Below the pieces are notes generated by a model that was given only the letters and a program-made list of their open reading frames with translations, was not told the origin of the DNA and made no database searches. A DNA stretch of 9,570 nt from Bacteroidia bacterium. Its GTDB lineage: Bacteria; Bacteroidota; Bacteroidia; Bacteroidales; GCA-2748055. The translations under genes and the position numbers were made by a program. Positions 1 to 6,533 of the stretch are shown here, piece after piece; positions within the stretch are counted from its first letter, which is position 1; each line of letters begins with the position of its first letter. The stretch lies in the NCBI GenBank assembly GCA_030596245.1, contig JAUVKN010000151.1, positions 1 to 9,570 on the forward strand. The letters are read 5' to 3'.

Positions 1-783
1 GAAGAGGAATTTAAAAGCATGGCCAAAGGGCTGGGATTGTACAGCGCATGTTTCATCGGAGGTACCAATATTAACAGGGATATTCAGGCACTCAGGAGGC
101 CAAGTCATGTTGTCATTGCGACACCGGGCAGGTTGCTTGACCTGACCAATCGCAGGGTGATTGATCTCAGCAGATTCAAGACCCTGGTTCTGGATGAGTT
201 TGACCGCATGCTAGATATGGGATTCGTTCGCGATGTGAATCGCATCATTGACAGTATGCATCACCGCAATCAAACCATGCTTTTTTCTGCTACACTTGAT
301 AAAACACAACAGTCACTGATCAACAGCATACTTCAGAATCACATTACCGTAAAAGTTAGTAGTGGTGACCGAACCGGTGATAATATTGATCAAGATATAA
401 TCAGACTTAAACCAGGTGAGGACAAATTCAGGGTGCTGCATGAGATGTTATCCAAGGAGGATTTTAATAAAGTATTGTTGTTCGAAGAGACCAAGCACAA
501 GGTAAGCAAGTTGTGTGTCAAATTAAATAAAGCAGGTATCCCTGCAGATCAGATACACGGTAACAAAAGTCAGAATGCGAGGCAAAATGCATTAAAGGCC
601 TTTAAACAGGGACGTGTTCGTGTATTGGTAGCTACGGACGTAGCATCACGCGGACTTGATATTTCAGATGTCTCCCATGTTATAAATTATCAGGTACCAC
701 AGACCCATGACAGCTATATACATCGCATTGGGCGTACAGGCCGGGCCGGAAAGATAGGAAAGGCTTTAACATTCGTAGCCTGA
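1..783 (+). CDS. DEAD-box ATP-dependent RNA helicase, 5'-truncated by window edge
   Basis: ATP-driven RNA helicase, expected to remodel RNA duplexes or RNA-protein complexes in the cytoplasm (ribosome assembly, mRNA decay or cold adaptation). The frame is open from base 1, so the ATG at 19 is internal. The Q motif and Walker A (motif I) lie off the left edge. Visible motifs in order: TPGR (Ib) at 121-132; motif II at 193-204, reading DEFD instead of DEAD; SAT (III) at 286-294; the motif IV region (VLLFEETK) near 472-495; ATDVASRGLD (V) at 631-660; HRIGRTGRAG (VI) at 721-750. The protein stops only ten residues after motif VI at a tandem TGA TAA (781-786). It therefore lacks the basic tail, and probably the last elements of the second RecA fold, seen in most RhlE/CsdA-type relatives. 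Family assignment is certain; subfamily is not. There is no visible link to the sugar genes downstream. Confidence 0.95.
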   Translation, partial: EEEFKSMAKGLGLYSACFIGGTNINRDIQALRRPSHVVIATPGRLLDLTNRRVIDLSRFKTLVLDEFDRMLDMGFVRDVNRIIDSMHHRNQTMLFSATLDKTQQSLINSILQNHITVKVSSGDRTGDNIDQDIIRLKPGEDKFRVLHEMLSKEDFNKVLLFEETKHKVSKLCVKLNKAGIPADQIHGNKSQNARQNALKAFKQGRVRVLVATDVASRGLDISDVSHVINYQVPQTHDSYIHRIGRTGRAGKIGKALTFVA

Positions 784-791
784 TAAATTTG
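784..791 (+). promoter_or_regulatory. possible -7 element (TAnnTTTG) upstream of the beta-propeller gene
   Basis: TAAATTTG matches the Bacteroidota -7 consensus TAnnTTTG exactly. It lies directly after the helicase stop and 63 bases before the next ATG. No good TTTG -33 partner stands at 19-21 bases upstream, and the stretch is AT-rich, so a chance match is quite possible. Confidence 0.2.
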
Positions 792-854
792 TCGTATAAT
801 TCTTTTTGGTAACATTATCTTTATTGTTTTTACCCTGAAAACAGACGATTCAAA

Positions 855-2096
855 ATGAAAAATTCAGTATCGATTCTGCTTCTGGCCCTAATATACTCAT
901 GTTCATTTAAAGATGCCCAAATCTATGAGTGGCGTGGTGAAGACCGTTCTGGTATCTACCCCGGTACCAATTTGTTAAAAGAGTGGCCCGAAGATGGACC
1001 TGAAGAGATATGGGCAGTTGAAGAGATTGGTAATGGTTTTGGTTCCCCGGTATTTGTGAATGACATGTTCTTTATTACGGGTGAAATTGACAGCATGGCC
1101 ACTCTTTTCTGTTTTAATCTGGAAGGTAAGAAACAGTGGCAGAGTGAATTTGGGAAGGAATGGATAGCCACTTTTCCTGGATCCAGATCGGCCCCCACCA
1201 TTGCTGGTGATTTTATATATGTGGGTACAGGATTGGGAAATCTCTATTGCCTGGAGAAAGAGAGTGGAGCAACTGTCTGGTCCACTGATTTCGACAAAGA
1301 CTTCAGTGGGATTCCTATACTGAATGGTCACTCGGAAGCGGCAGTGGTTAATGGAGATAAAGTTTTCTGGACACCAGGCGGTAAGGAATATAACGTGGTG
1401 GCGCTGGACCGGTTCACCGGAGAGGTGATCTGGAGTCACCCTGGTCATAGGGAGAGAGCAGCATACAATCCCGCCAGTCTGATCGTACTCGACCAACGCA
1501 CTATTTTTGTGACATTTTCAGCCTATCAATTAATGGGATTTGATACTGGGAGCGGTGTGCTGCTCTGGTCACATGAGCAGAACAGCTATCCACTTGATAA
1601 AAGGAGCATCGGTTACGGGGATACTCATGCAAATTCTGCCATCTATGACAATGGATCTATCTATTATGCTGCAGGTGATGGAAATTGTGGAGTGAAACTT
1701 GACCTGACTGAGGATGGTTCGGAGATTATTGAAGTATGGATAAATCCTGATTTTAATAGCTTCATGGGCGGAACTGTGAAAATCGGCAACTATCTCTACG
1801 GAAGCGGAAATTCGAACAGGGAATTAACAGCACTCGATGCTGCCACCGGCCAATTGACCGACTCACTAAAGATCGGGAGTGGTGCAATAATAGCTGCGGA
1901 TGATCTGCTCTATTACTACAATCATCGCGGGGAGATGAAGCTCGTCAGCTATGACCAGGGAAAATTGCAGGAAATCAGTTCTTTTAAGATTACCAGGGGA
2001 ACCAAACAGCACTTCTCCCATCCGGTGATATACCGGGGTGTGCTTTACCAGCGGCACGGACAGGTATTAATGGCATTTGATATTCGTAAAGTCTGA
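855..2096 (+). CDS. PQQ-like beta-propeller repeat lipoprotein
   Basis: Predicted exported beta-propeller of the PQQ-binding-like/BamB-like superfamily, 413 aa. A short lipoprotein signal is seen: Lys2, a hydrophobic core, and a lipobox LIYSC with Cys16, so the mature protein should be anchored in the envelope. The N-terminal block WRGEDRSGIYPGTNLLKEWP (residues 26-45) is the usual opening of a large family in Bacteroidota and Planctomycetota annotated as PQQ-binding-like repeat proteins. Propeller blades show as repeated strand patterns ending in Asp-x-x-Thr/Ser-Gly-x-x-x-W: residues 132-142 (CLEKESGATVW), 184-193 (ALDRFTGEVIW), 229-238 (FDTGSGVLLW) and 327-334 (LDAATGQL). PQQ binding or dehydrogenase activity cannot be shown. 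Many members lack cofactor and act as scaffolds or substrate-binding proteins. It sits 71 bases after the helicase and 40 bases before the membrane protein on the same strand; co-transcription with the latter is likely. Its substrate is unknown. Confidence 0.88.
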   Translation: MKNSVSILLLALIYSCSFKDAQIYEWRGEDRSGIYPGTNLLKEWPEDGPEEIWAVEEIGNGFGSPVFVNDMFFITGEIDSMATLFCFNLEGKKQWQSEFGKEWIATFPGSRSAPTIAGDFIYVGTGLGNLYCLEKESGATVWSTDFDKDFSGIPILNGHSEAAVVNGDKVFWTPGGKEYNVVALDRFTGEVIWSHPGHRERAAYNPASLIVLDQRTIFVTFSAYQLMGFDTGSGVLLWSHEQNSYPLDKRSIGYGDTHANSAIYDNGSIYYAAGDGNCGVKLDLTEDGSEIIEVWINPDFNSFMGGTVKIGNYLYGSGNSNRELTALDAATGQLTDSLKIGSGAIIAADDLLYYYNHRGEMKLVSYDQGKLQEISSFKITRGTKQHFSHPVIYRGVLYQRHGQVLMAFDIRKV

Positions 2097-2136
2097 TCTT
2101 TTTCGTAATTTATGGTGAAATAGAACATTCCCCACA

Positions 2137-2757
2137 ATGGGTCGTGCCAATTCAGCCTTATGGTATAAGCAATTAAGAGCAAAGGGATTCTTCAGGTATG
2201 TGGGCAGAAATGTTCTCCTGATCATTCTTGCTTATGTGTTTATCGTTTTCCTGGTGTTCCTTATCGGGAAATATCTGGTGGATTTCAATGGTTTTTTTCA
2301 CTCTTTTATAGACAAGCTGTCGGACAGGTTCGTGATCCTGCTTTTCTTTGTTTCAGAATCTTTTGCCGGAATGATCCCGGTTGACCTGTTTGTGATATGG
2401 ACCCAGAAATTCGAAAGACCACTTCCCTACCTTGTACTTCTGGGCATTCTATCTTATGCGGGAGGTGTGATTTCATACGGCATTGGCATATGGATCTCCA
2501 GGAGGCCAAAGGTAAAGGCATTCACTGAAAAGCGATTGAAGAATTATATTGATTTTGTTCAGAAATGGGGAGGTGCATTCATCATCATTGCGGCATTGTT
2601 CCCATTTACTCCATTCTCGCTGGTGGTAATTGCTGTAACCATGCTGAAGTTCCCTTTCAGGTTATTTCTTCTCTTTGCCCTTGCACGTATTGTGAGATTT
2701 GTGCTTCAGGGAGTTTTCTTTTTTGACCTGTTGAAGGTGGATTCCTGGCTAATCTGA
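2137..2757 (+). CDS. VTT/DedA-like (SNARE-associated family) integral membrane protein
   Basis: Polytopic inner-membrane protein of 206 aa. Hydrophobic segments lie near residues 25-47, 64-88, 97-121, 145-170 and 172-197. The arrangement resembles the VTT domain (DedA/YqaA/TVP38): an acidic-Pro stretch (SESFAGMIPVD, 73-83), a Gly-rich segment (YAGGVISYGIGIW, 107-119), then KWGG (143-146) followed by FPFTPF (155-160) and the closing ARIVRF (183-188). Family members are implicated in lipid scrambling or flipping (undecaprenyl phosphate, phosphatidylethanolamine) and envelope homeostasis, but the role of this member is unknown. The strongly basic start (KQLRAKGFFRYVGR) fits an N-terminus on the cytoplasmic side. 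The ATG at 2137 follows the beta-propeller gene by 40 bases. The stop overlaps the 3' end of the convergent oxidoreductase gene by nine bases. Assignment rests on motif pattern, so subfamily is uncertain. Confidence 0.72.
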   Translation: MGRANSALWYKQLRAKGFFRYVGRNVLLIILAYVFIVFLVFLIGKYLVDFNGFFHSFIDKLSDRFVILLFFVSESFAGMIPVDLFVIWTQKFERPLPYLVLLGILSYAGGVISYGIGIWISRRPKVKAFTEKRLKNYIDFVQKWGGAFIIIAALFPFTPFSLVVIAVTMLKFPFRLFLLFALARIVRFVLQGVFFFDLLKVDSWLI

Positions 2758-4524
2758 GGCAAGCACCATTTGCATATATTCCTCCAGGTGCTTTTCATAG
2801 ATATCCCGCGGATTACATTGGTGATCGAAACAGACAGAGGCTGCATACCCCACAGTAGCTCCCATTTGTCCGGTGGTACGCATCACCCTCGGACCCCCCA
2901 ATCCAATATGTGTGCAGCTGAAGCACCTCCCGGCCATAAACAGATTATTGATACTCTTCGAGTAAAGTGATCTGTAGGGAATATAATACCTGTCGACCTG
3001 ATAAAACATGGCATCAGTCAGAAAGTCAGGTTTATCTTCGTCAAGCTTATCCTGACGATAATGTACATCTACTTCCCTCTCTTCCACCACCACAGCGTCG
3101 GGAAATGATTGAGAGTTCCTCATATCATTGAATGTATATAGGTAATCCCCCACCAGACGTCTTGACTCCCTTTTACCAAGCAAATAGGAGACCCATTCCA
3201 GTTTCAGGTGTTCGTTCCCAGGTTTTTTCTTTTCATTGAAGAAGGATCCGTAAATGGCTTTCAGCATATGATCGCGAATCTGTTCGGCGTTCTCTATCTG
3301 GTGCCACTCATTGCTGATCAGTTCCCAGTTCCAGGTTCCTTTGCGGGCAGCGAAGTTTCCAACCACATCCATGGCCCACGGAACTTTTGGAAAGGCATAT
3401 ACAGAATCCGATTCACTGGTACGCCAGAGTACAGAAGCTCCCAGCACGTTGTTGTCTGTGCTGTCAGGACTCCAGAGCTCCCCGTATTTTTCCCACGATT
3501 CTCCGTGTTCACTCGCTTTTTCCCTGCCATACAGATACTCAGCCCCTGCCCAATATCCAATCCAACCGTCGCCGGTACAATCAATGAAATATGGGGCTAT
3601 GAATCGGATCTGTTCACCAGAAGAGGTATGCCGGGCATCTACAGATGTGATGGTTTGATCCTCGGACTGAGTACCATAGGCTCTGAACTCCAGGAACATA
3701 TGAATATTGGAATACTGCTCCATGTTCTTGTGACGTTTGTTTTCATCAATCCGGGCCTCCGGAGAACCATTGGGATAGTGCCGCGTATCCAACATTTTCA
3801 GGATTCTTTCAAAATGGCCGTATATACCCAGTGTATGAACCCGTATCTCGCTGCTTGCATTACCTCCCAGCATGGGCCTGTCATGGATCAGGGCAACTTT
3901 CAGACCCTGTTCGGCTGCTGCAATGGAAGCGGCACATCCGGCGATTCCTCCTCCCACAATCACAAGGTCGAAATTCAGGGATTGCTCCGGGATCTCTCTG
4001 CTGTTGGTTAACCGATTTCTGAATTCAGGAAGGTACCTTTGCTGATTGGTGGGTGTTCGGTATTTATTGCTCATGTAGATAGCATCGCATCTGGCATTAA
4101 AACCAGAGAGGTCTTCCAATTCCATGACAACCGGTCCACCTTTCACATTGATCTTCCCTGCATAGTTCCATCCCCATCCCATGAATTTCCCAACAGTTTC
4201 TGGTAATTGTTTACCATTCAACAGGATATTGAACTGACCAGGTGATTCCCAGTGTCCGGGAGCCCAATCATTGGTCCGGGCCCAAACATGATAAGTACCA
4301 CTTGCCGGAACCTGGATCGTGGTAGTGGCATTTTCCACCGGCTCTCCCATTCCATGAGCCATCAGGTAGGGAGAGCCCATTTGCTCAACGAACTGGGGAT
4401 CCACCACCCATCCACCTTTATGATCGAAACTCTCACATTCGATCAGGAGTTCCTTCTGACAACCTGAAAAAAGCAAGGTTGCAAAGAGGAGTGAAATGAG
4501 ATTTATTGGCATTCTGGTTGTCAT
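2749..4524 (-). CDS. exported FAD-dependent oxidoreductase with N-terminal carbohydrate-binding-like module
   Basis: Flavoprotein of the FAD_oxidored type (PF12831-like), 591 aa. Signal: TTRMPINLISLLFATLLF then lipobox LFSGC with Cys22, so a Sec-exported lipoprotein is predicted. There is no twin-arginine motif. Residues about 28-155 form a beta-rich module (GTYHVWARTNDW at 76-87, FNILLNGKQ at 98-106) like the golvesin/xanthan-lyase-type or NPCBM-like sugar-binding domains found on such proteins. The FAD core begins with FDLVIVGGGIAG (185-196), then HDRPMLGGNASSEIR (214-228). DCTGDG lies at 315-320, RESRRLVGDY at 452-461, and the C-terminal FAD contact NNLFMAGRC...RVMRTTGQMG at 526-555. All expected FAD-binding blocks are present and the gene looks intact. 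Electron acceptor and substrate are unknown; a sugar or glycan substrate is inferred from context. Relatives are sometimes labelled xanthan lyase because of the accessory domain; nothing here supports lyase activity. Met5 is an alternative start. It lies 29 bases after the isomerase gene, probably in the same operon. Confidence 0.87.
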   Translation of the reverse strand: MTTRMPINLISLLFATLLFSGCQKELLIECESFDHKGGWVVDPQFVEQMGSPYLMAHGMGEPVENATTTIQVPASGTYHVWARTNDWAPGHWESPGQFNILLNGKQLPETVGKFMGWGWNYAGKINVKGGPVVMELEDLSGFNARCDAIYMSNKYRTPTNQQRYLPEFRNRLTNSREIPEQSLNFDLVIVGGGIAGCAASIAAAEQGLKVALIHDRPMLGGNASSEIRVHTLGIYGHFERILKMLDTRHYPNGSPEARIDENKRHKNMEQYSNIHMFLEFRAYGTQSEDQTITSVDARHTSSGEQIRFIAPYFIDCTGDGWIGYWAGAEYLYGREKASEHGESWEKYGELWSPDSTDNNVLGASVLWRTSESDSVYAFPKVPWAMDVVGNFAARKGTWNWELISNEWHQIENAEQIRDHMLKAIYGSFFNEKKKPGNEHLKLEWVSYLLGKRESRRLVGDYLYTFNDMRNSQSFPDAVVVEEREVDVHYRQDKLDEDKPDFLTDAMFYQVDRYYIPYRSLYSKSINNLFMAGRCFSCTHIGLGGPRVMRTTGQMGATVGYAASVCFDHQCNPRDIYEKHLEEYMQMVLASD

Positions 4525-4553
4525 AACATAATAATTATCTCCAGAGGTGCTGG

Positions 4554-5228
4554 TTATATAAATGTTACATAATCTCCTACCAGCAGATGAACGGGTGGCT
4601 CGTTCTCTTCAATATCGGGGAACCGTCCGACTTCAGTGTGAAACCGGTTGTCGGTGTTATCATCATTCACAGCACTTACTTCACCCACAAGTACTTTTCC
4701 CATTCCCGTTTCTCCATAGAATTTGTGGTAGAGTCCCTGGTTAAGTGAGATACTCTCCCCTGGCGTCAGACGAGCCACGTCTCCTGGTTGGAATGTGTTT
4801 ATGATCCCATCCAGAGTGACCTTAAATTCATGATCGGCAAACTCTTCCGATTCATTGGAGGGGTAAAGCTGGATCATCAGGTTTCCTCCTCCCCTGTTGA
4901 TAATATCCTCCATTTTCGACCAGTGAAAATGCATAGGAGTCACCTGATCCTCTTCAACGATCATGATCTTTTCGGCATAGGTTTTATGGTCTTTGGAGAT
5001 GTTCCCATTCCGTAATGTAAATAGAAGCAAACCGGTGGCATCGAAATCTCCTGACCCGAAATCCGTAAGATCCCATCCCAGACCATTTTCAATAATCTCA
5101 TTGCAATGTTCTCTGTTTTGCTGCCACTCTTCTAATCTCCATAAGCCCCATGGAGGCAATATAAATTTCATTTCATCGAAGAATTCTTTGGCTTCACTGA
5201 TTTTTTGATTGATTTCTGAACGTTTCAT
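4554..5228 (-). CDS. D-lyxose ketol-isomerase-like cupin sugar isomerase
   Basis: Cytoplasmic aldose-ketose isomerase of the D-lyxose isomerase cupin family (EC 5.3.1.15 type), 224 aa, close to the about 227 aa of the enterobacterial members. No signal peptide is seen. Metal ligands are in place: MHFHWSKMED gives His100, His102 and Glu107, and LYHKFYGE gives His168, matching the family H-x-H-x4-E...H set that holds Mn2+. Other family blocks are LPPWG (24-28), GWDLTDFGSGDF (51-62) and KTYAEKIMIVEE (82-93). Known members interconvert D-lyxose and D-xylulose, and often D-mannose and D-fructose, so the in vivo sugar is open. It is the first gene of a minus-strand pair with the exported flavoenzyme and is divergent from a sugar permease, 106 bases between start codons. 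This fits uptake followed by isomerisation. The ATG at 5228 gives a full-length N-terminus. Confidence 0.88.
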   Translation of the reverse strand: MKRSEINQKISEAKEFFDEMKFILPPWGLWRLEEWQQNREHCNEIIENGLGWDLTDFGSGDFDATGLLLFTLRNGNISKDHKTYAEKIMIVEEDQVTPMHFHWSKMEDIINRGGGNLMIQLYPSNESEEFADHEFKVTLDGIINTFQPGDVARLTPGESISLNQGLYHKFYGETGMGKVLVGEVSAVNDDNTDNRFHTEVGRFPDIEENEPPVHLLVGDYVTFI

Positions 5229-5248
5229 TCCTAATTGGATTATTATTG

Positions 5249-5256
5249 CTAATATA
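5249..5256 (-). promoter_or_regulatory. possible -7 element for the isomerase-oxidoreductase operon
   Basis: Read on the minus strand this is TATATTAG, one mismatch from TAnnTTTG. It lies 20 bases upstream of the isomerase ATG, and a TTTA occurs 18 bases further upstream in the place of the -33 TTTG. Position is right for a short leader, but both elements are imperfect and the region is AT-rich. Confidence 0.22.
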
Positions 5257-5261
5257 GTTGA

Positions 5262-5277
5262 TTATGATGTTACATAA
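5262..5277. repeat. short inverted repeat, possible operator
   Basis: TTATG, six bases, CATAA: perfect five-base arms in the divergent spacer, 33 bases from the isomerase start and 57 from the permease start. The position suits a shared operator, but such short AT-rich palindromes occur often by chance. Confidence 0.2.
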
Positions 5278-5334
5278 AATAAATGGAGAGAAACGGAAAG
5301 AGAAATATTACTAAGTATTTAGAATAAAATACCC

Positions 5335-6501
5335 ATGAAAAAAATCAATCCTGTTGTTGTAGTCCCTGTTTTACTGTCATTTTTCGTAGTTAGCTTCATC
5401 GATCTTGTGGGAACCGGAGTTGATGAACTAAAACAGGATTCGAATACACCACTGTATGTGCTTCAATTGATCCCATTTGCAGCCCTCATCTGGTTTTTTC
5501 TGTTATCGGTCCCTGTAGGTGTCTGGCAGGATAAAGCAGGTAAAAAGAGGGTATTGAAAATCGGTCTGCTGATAACTGCAGCTGGTTTGATCCTGCCTGT
5601 GCTTGGCAATACCTTGCCTGTAATTCTGCTTGCATTTTCATTGCTGGGTATAGGAAATACCATCCTGCAAGTTTCTGCCAATCCCCTGCTGATTGATGTG
5701 GTACCATCCAACAGAGCATCCAGTTACCTGAGTTTCTCCCAGTTTATCAAAGCCCTGGGTTCCATGGTCGGCCCTTTCGTTGCAGGAATGGTTGGCCCGT
5801 GGATTGCCCGTCTGCTGGGTGACGACTCGCCGGGTGCATGGAGGTATGGTCTTTACCTGTTTGCATTGGTAACGGTACTCTCCTGGATCTGGCTCTCTTT
5901 TATAAAAGTAGAGGAGAGCAAACCGGACAGGAAACCGGCCACCATGAAGTCATGTATTAGCCTGCTTGGGAACAACTATGTGCTGATGATGGTGATGGGA
6001 ATTTTTGCAGTGGTAGGCATTGATGTGGCCATCAACTCCAACATTGGAACCTTTCTATCCGAAAAACTGGGAGTGGGTGAAGAGGCTGCCAAGTATGCCA
6101 AGTCCCTCTATTTCCTTGCGAAAATGGTCGGTACATTTACAGGAGCCATACTTCTCACAAGAATAGCAGCCAATAAATTCATGCTCGGCTCATCCATATT
6201 GCTTGCCCTGGCCCTAATCGCACTTGTCTTTACTACAGGGGAGATATCAGCCTGGATAATCATTTTCGTGGTAAGCCTGGGGGCATCCAACATATTTCCT
6301 CTGATTTTCTCAATAACGGTGGCAAAGATTCCTGACAGGGCAAACGAAATCTCAGGATTAATGATGATGGCCATCTCCGGAGGGGCTCTGATACCTTTCC
6401 TGGTAGGTTATGCAATGTCCCTCTATATCAATGGCGGAATTCTGGTGCTTCTTGCCTGCACCATCTATCTGATTATCATCTCAGTAAGAGCATTGAAGTA
6501 A
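5335..6501 (+). CDS. MFS sugar permease, FHS (FucP-like) type
   Basis: Inner-membrane major facilitator transporter of 388 aa with about 12 hydrophobic segments, probably a proton-sugar symporter. Motif A-like loop: GVWQDKAGKKRVL (62-74). Hallmarks of the fucose-galactose-glucose permease family: GIGNTILQVSANPLL (105-119, compare the conserved Asn-Pro of FucP) and, in the C-terminal half, SNIFPLIFS (318-326) followed by GGALIPFLVGYAM (349-361). A central cytoplasmic loop rich in Lys/Glu (191-205) separates the two six-helix halves. The protein appears complete, at the short end for the family. Substrate cannot be read from sequence. The divergent D-lyxose isomerase-like gene suggests a pentose or hexose such as lyxose or mannose. 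A fucose-type substrate is the alternative, given the sulfatase nearby. The gene ends 32 bases from the convergent esterase gene. Confidence 0.87.
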   Translation: MKKINPVVVVPVLLSFFVVSFIDLVGTGVDELKQDSNTPLYVLQLIPFAALIWFFLLSVPVGVWQDKAGKKRVLKIGLLITAAGLILPVLGNTLPVILLAFSLLGIGNTILQVSANPLLIDVVPSNRASSYLSFSQFIKALGSMVGPFVAGMVGPWIARLLGDDSPGAWRYGLYLFALVTVLSWIWLSFIKVEESKPDRKPATMKSCISLLGNNYVLMMVMGIFAVVGIDVAINSNIGTFLSEKLGVGEEAAKYAKSLYFLAKMVGTFTGAILLTRIAANKFMLGSSILLALALIALVFTTGEISAWIIIFVVSLGASNIFPLIFSITVAKIPDRANEISGLMMMAISGGALIPFLVGYAMSLYINGGILVLLACTIYLIIISVRALK

Positions 6502-6533
6502 ATTAGTACTTCACGGGTTATTGAGCAACAGAT

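Larger units (their letters stand above)
5229..5334. promoter_or_regulatory. divergent control region between isomerase and sugar permease genes
   Basis: This 106-base AT-rich spacer separates two divergent sugar genes and must hold the promoters of both. It contains the imperfect palindrome at 5262-5277 and a possible minus-strand -7 element at 5249-5256. There is no exact TAnnTTTG on the plus strand, so the permease promoter is not resolved. No regulator gene is adjacent. Confidence 0.5.

Noticed and set aside
808..834. GGTAA...TTACC as a possible terminator after the helicase gene
   Set aside because: Five-base arms around a 17-base AT-rich loop, with no following T-run, make a stable terminator hairpin unlikely.
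975..1496. A 173-codon minus-strand open frame inside the beta-propeller gene
   Set aside because: The plus strand here encodes conserved propeller blades; the antisense product is Cys/His/Pro-scattered with no domain pattern.
3208..4011. A 267-codon plus-strand open frame opposite the oxidoreductase gene
   Set aside because: It lies wholly antisense to a gene with clear FAD-binding motifs, its translation shows no recognisable domain, and its composition looks like a shadow frame.
2749..4524. Calling the oxidoreductase a xanthan lyase
   Set aside because: That label is carried over from the accessory sugar-binding-like domain; the catalytic part is a complete FAD-binding protein with no lyase signature.
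4562..5277. The 11-mer ATGTTACATAA occurs at 4562-4572 and again at 5267-5277, bracketing the isomerase gene
   Set aside because: The first copy encodes the isomerase C-terminus, and several shared 11-mers are expected by chance in a window this long, so these are not treated as attachment sites or paired operators.
6502..6533. Search for a bidirectional terminator between the convergent permease and esterase genes
   Set aside because: No inverted repeat of useful length is visible in the 32-base gap.
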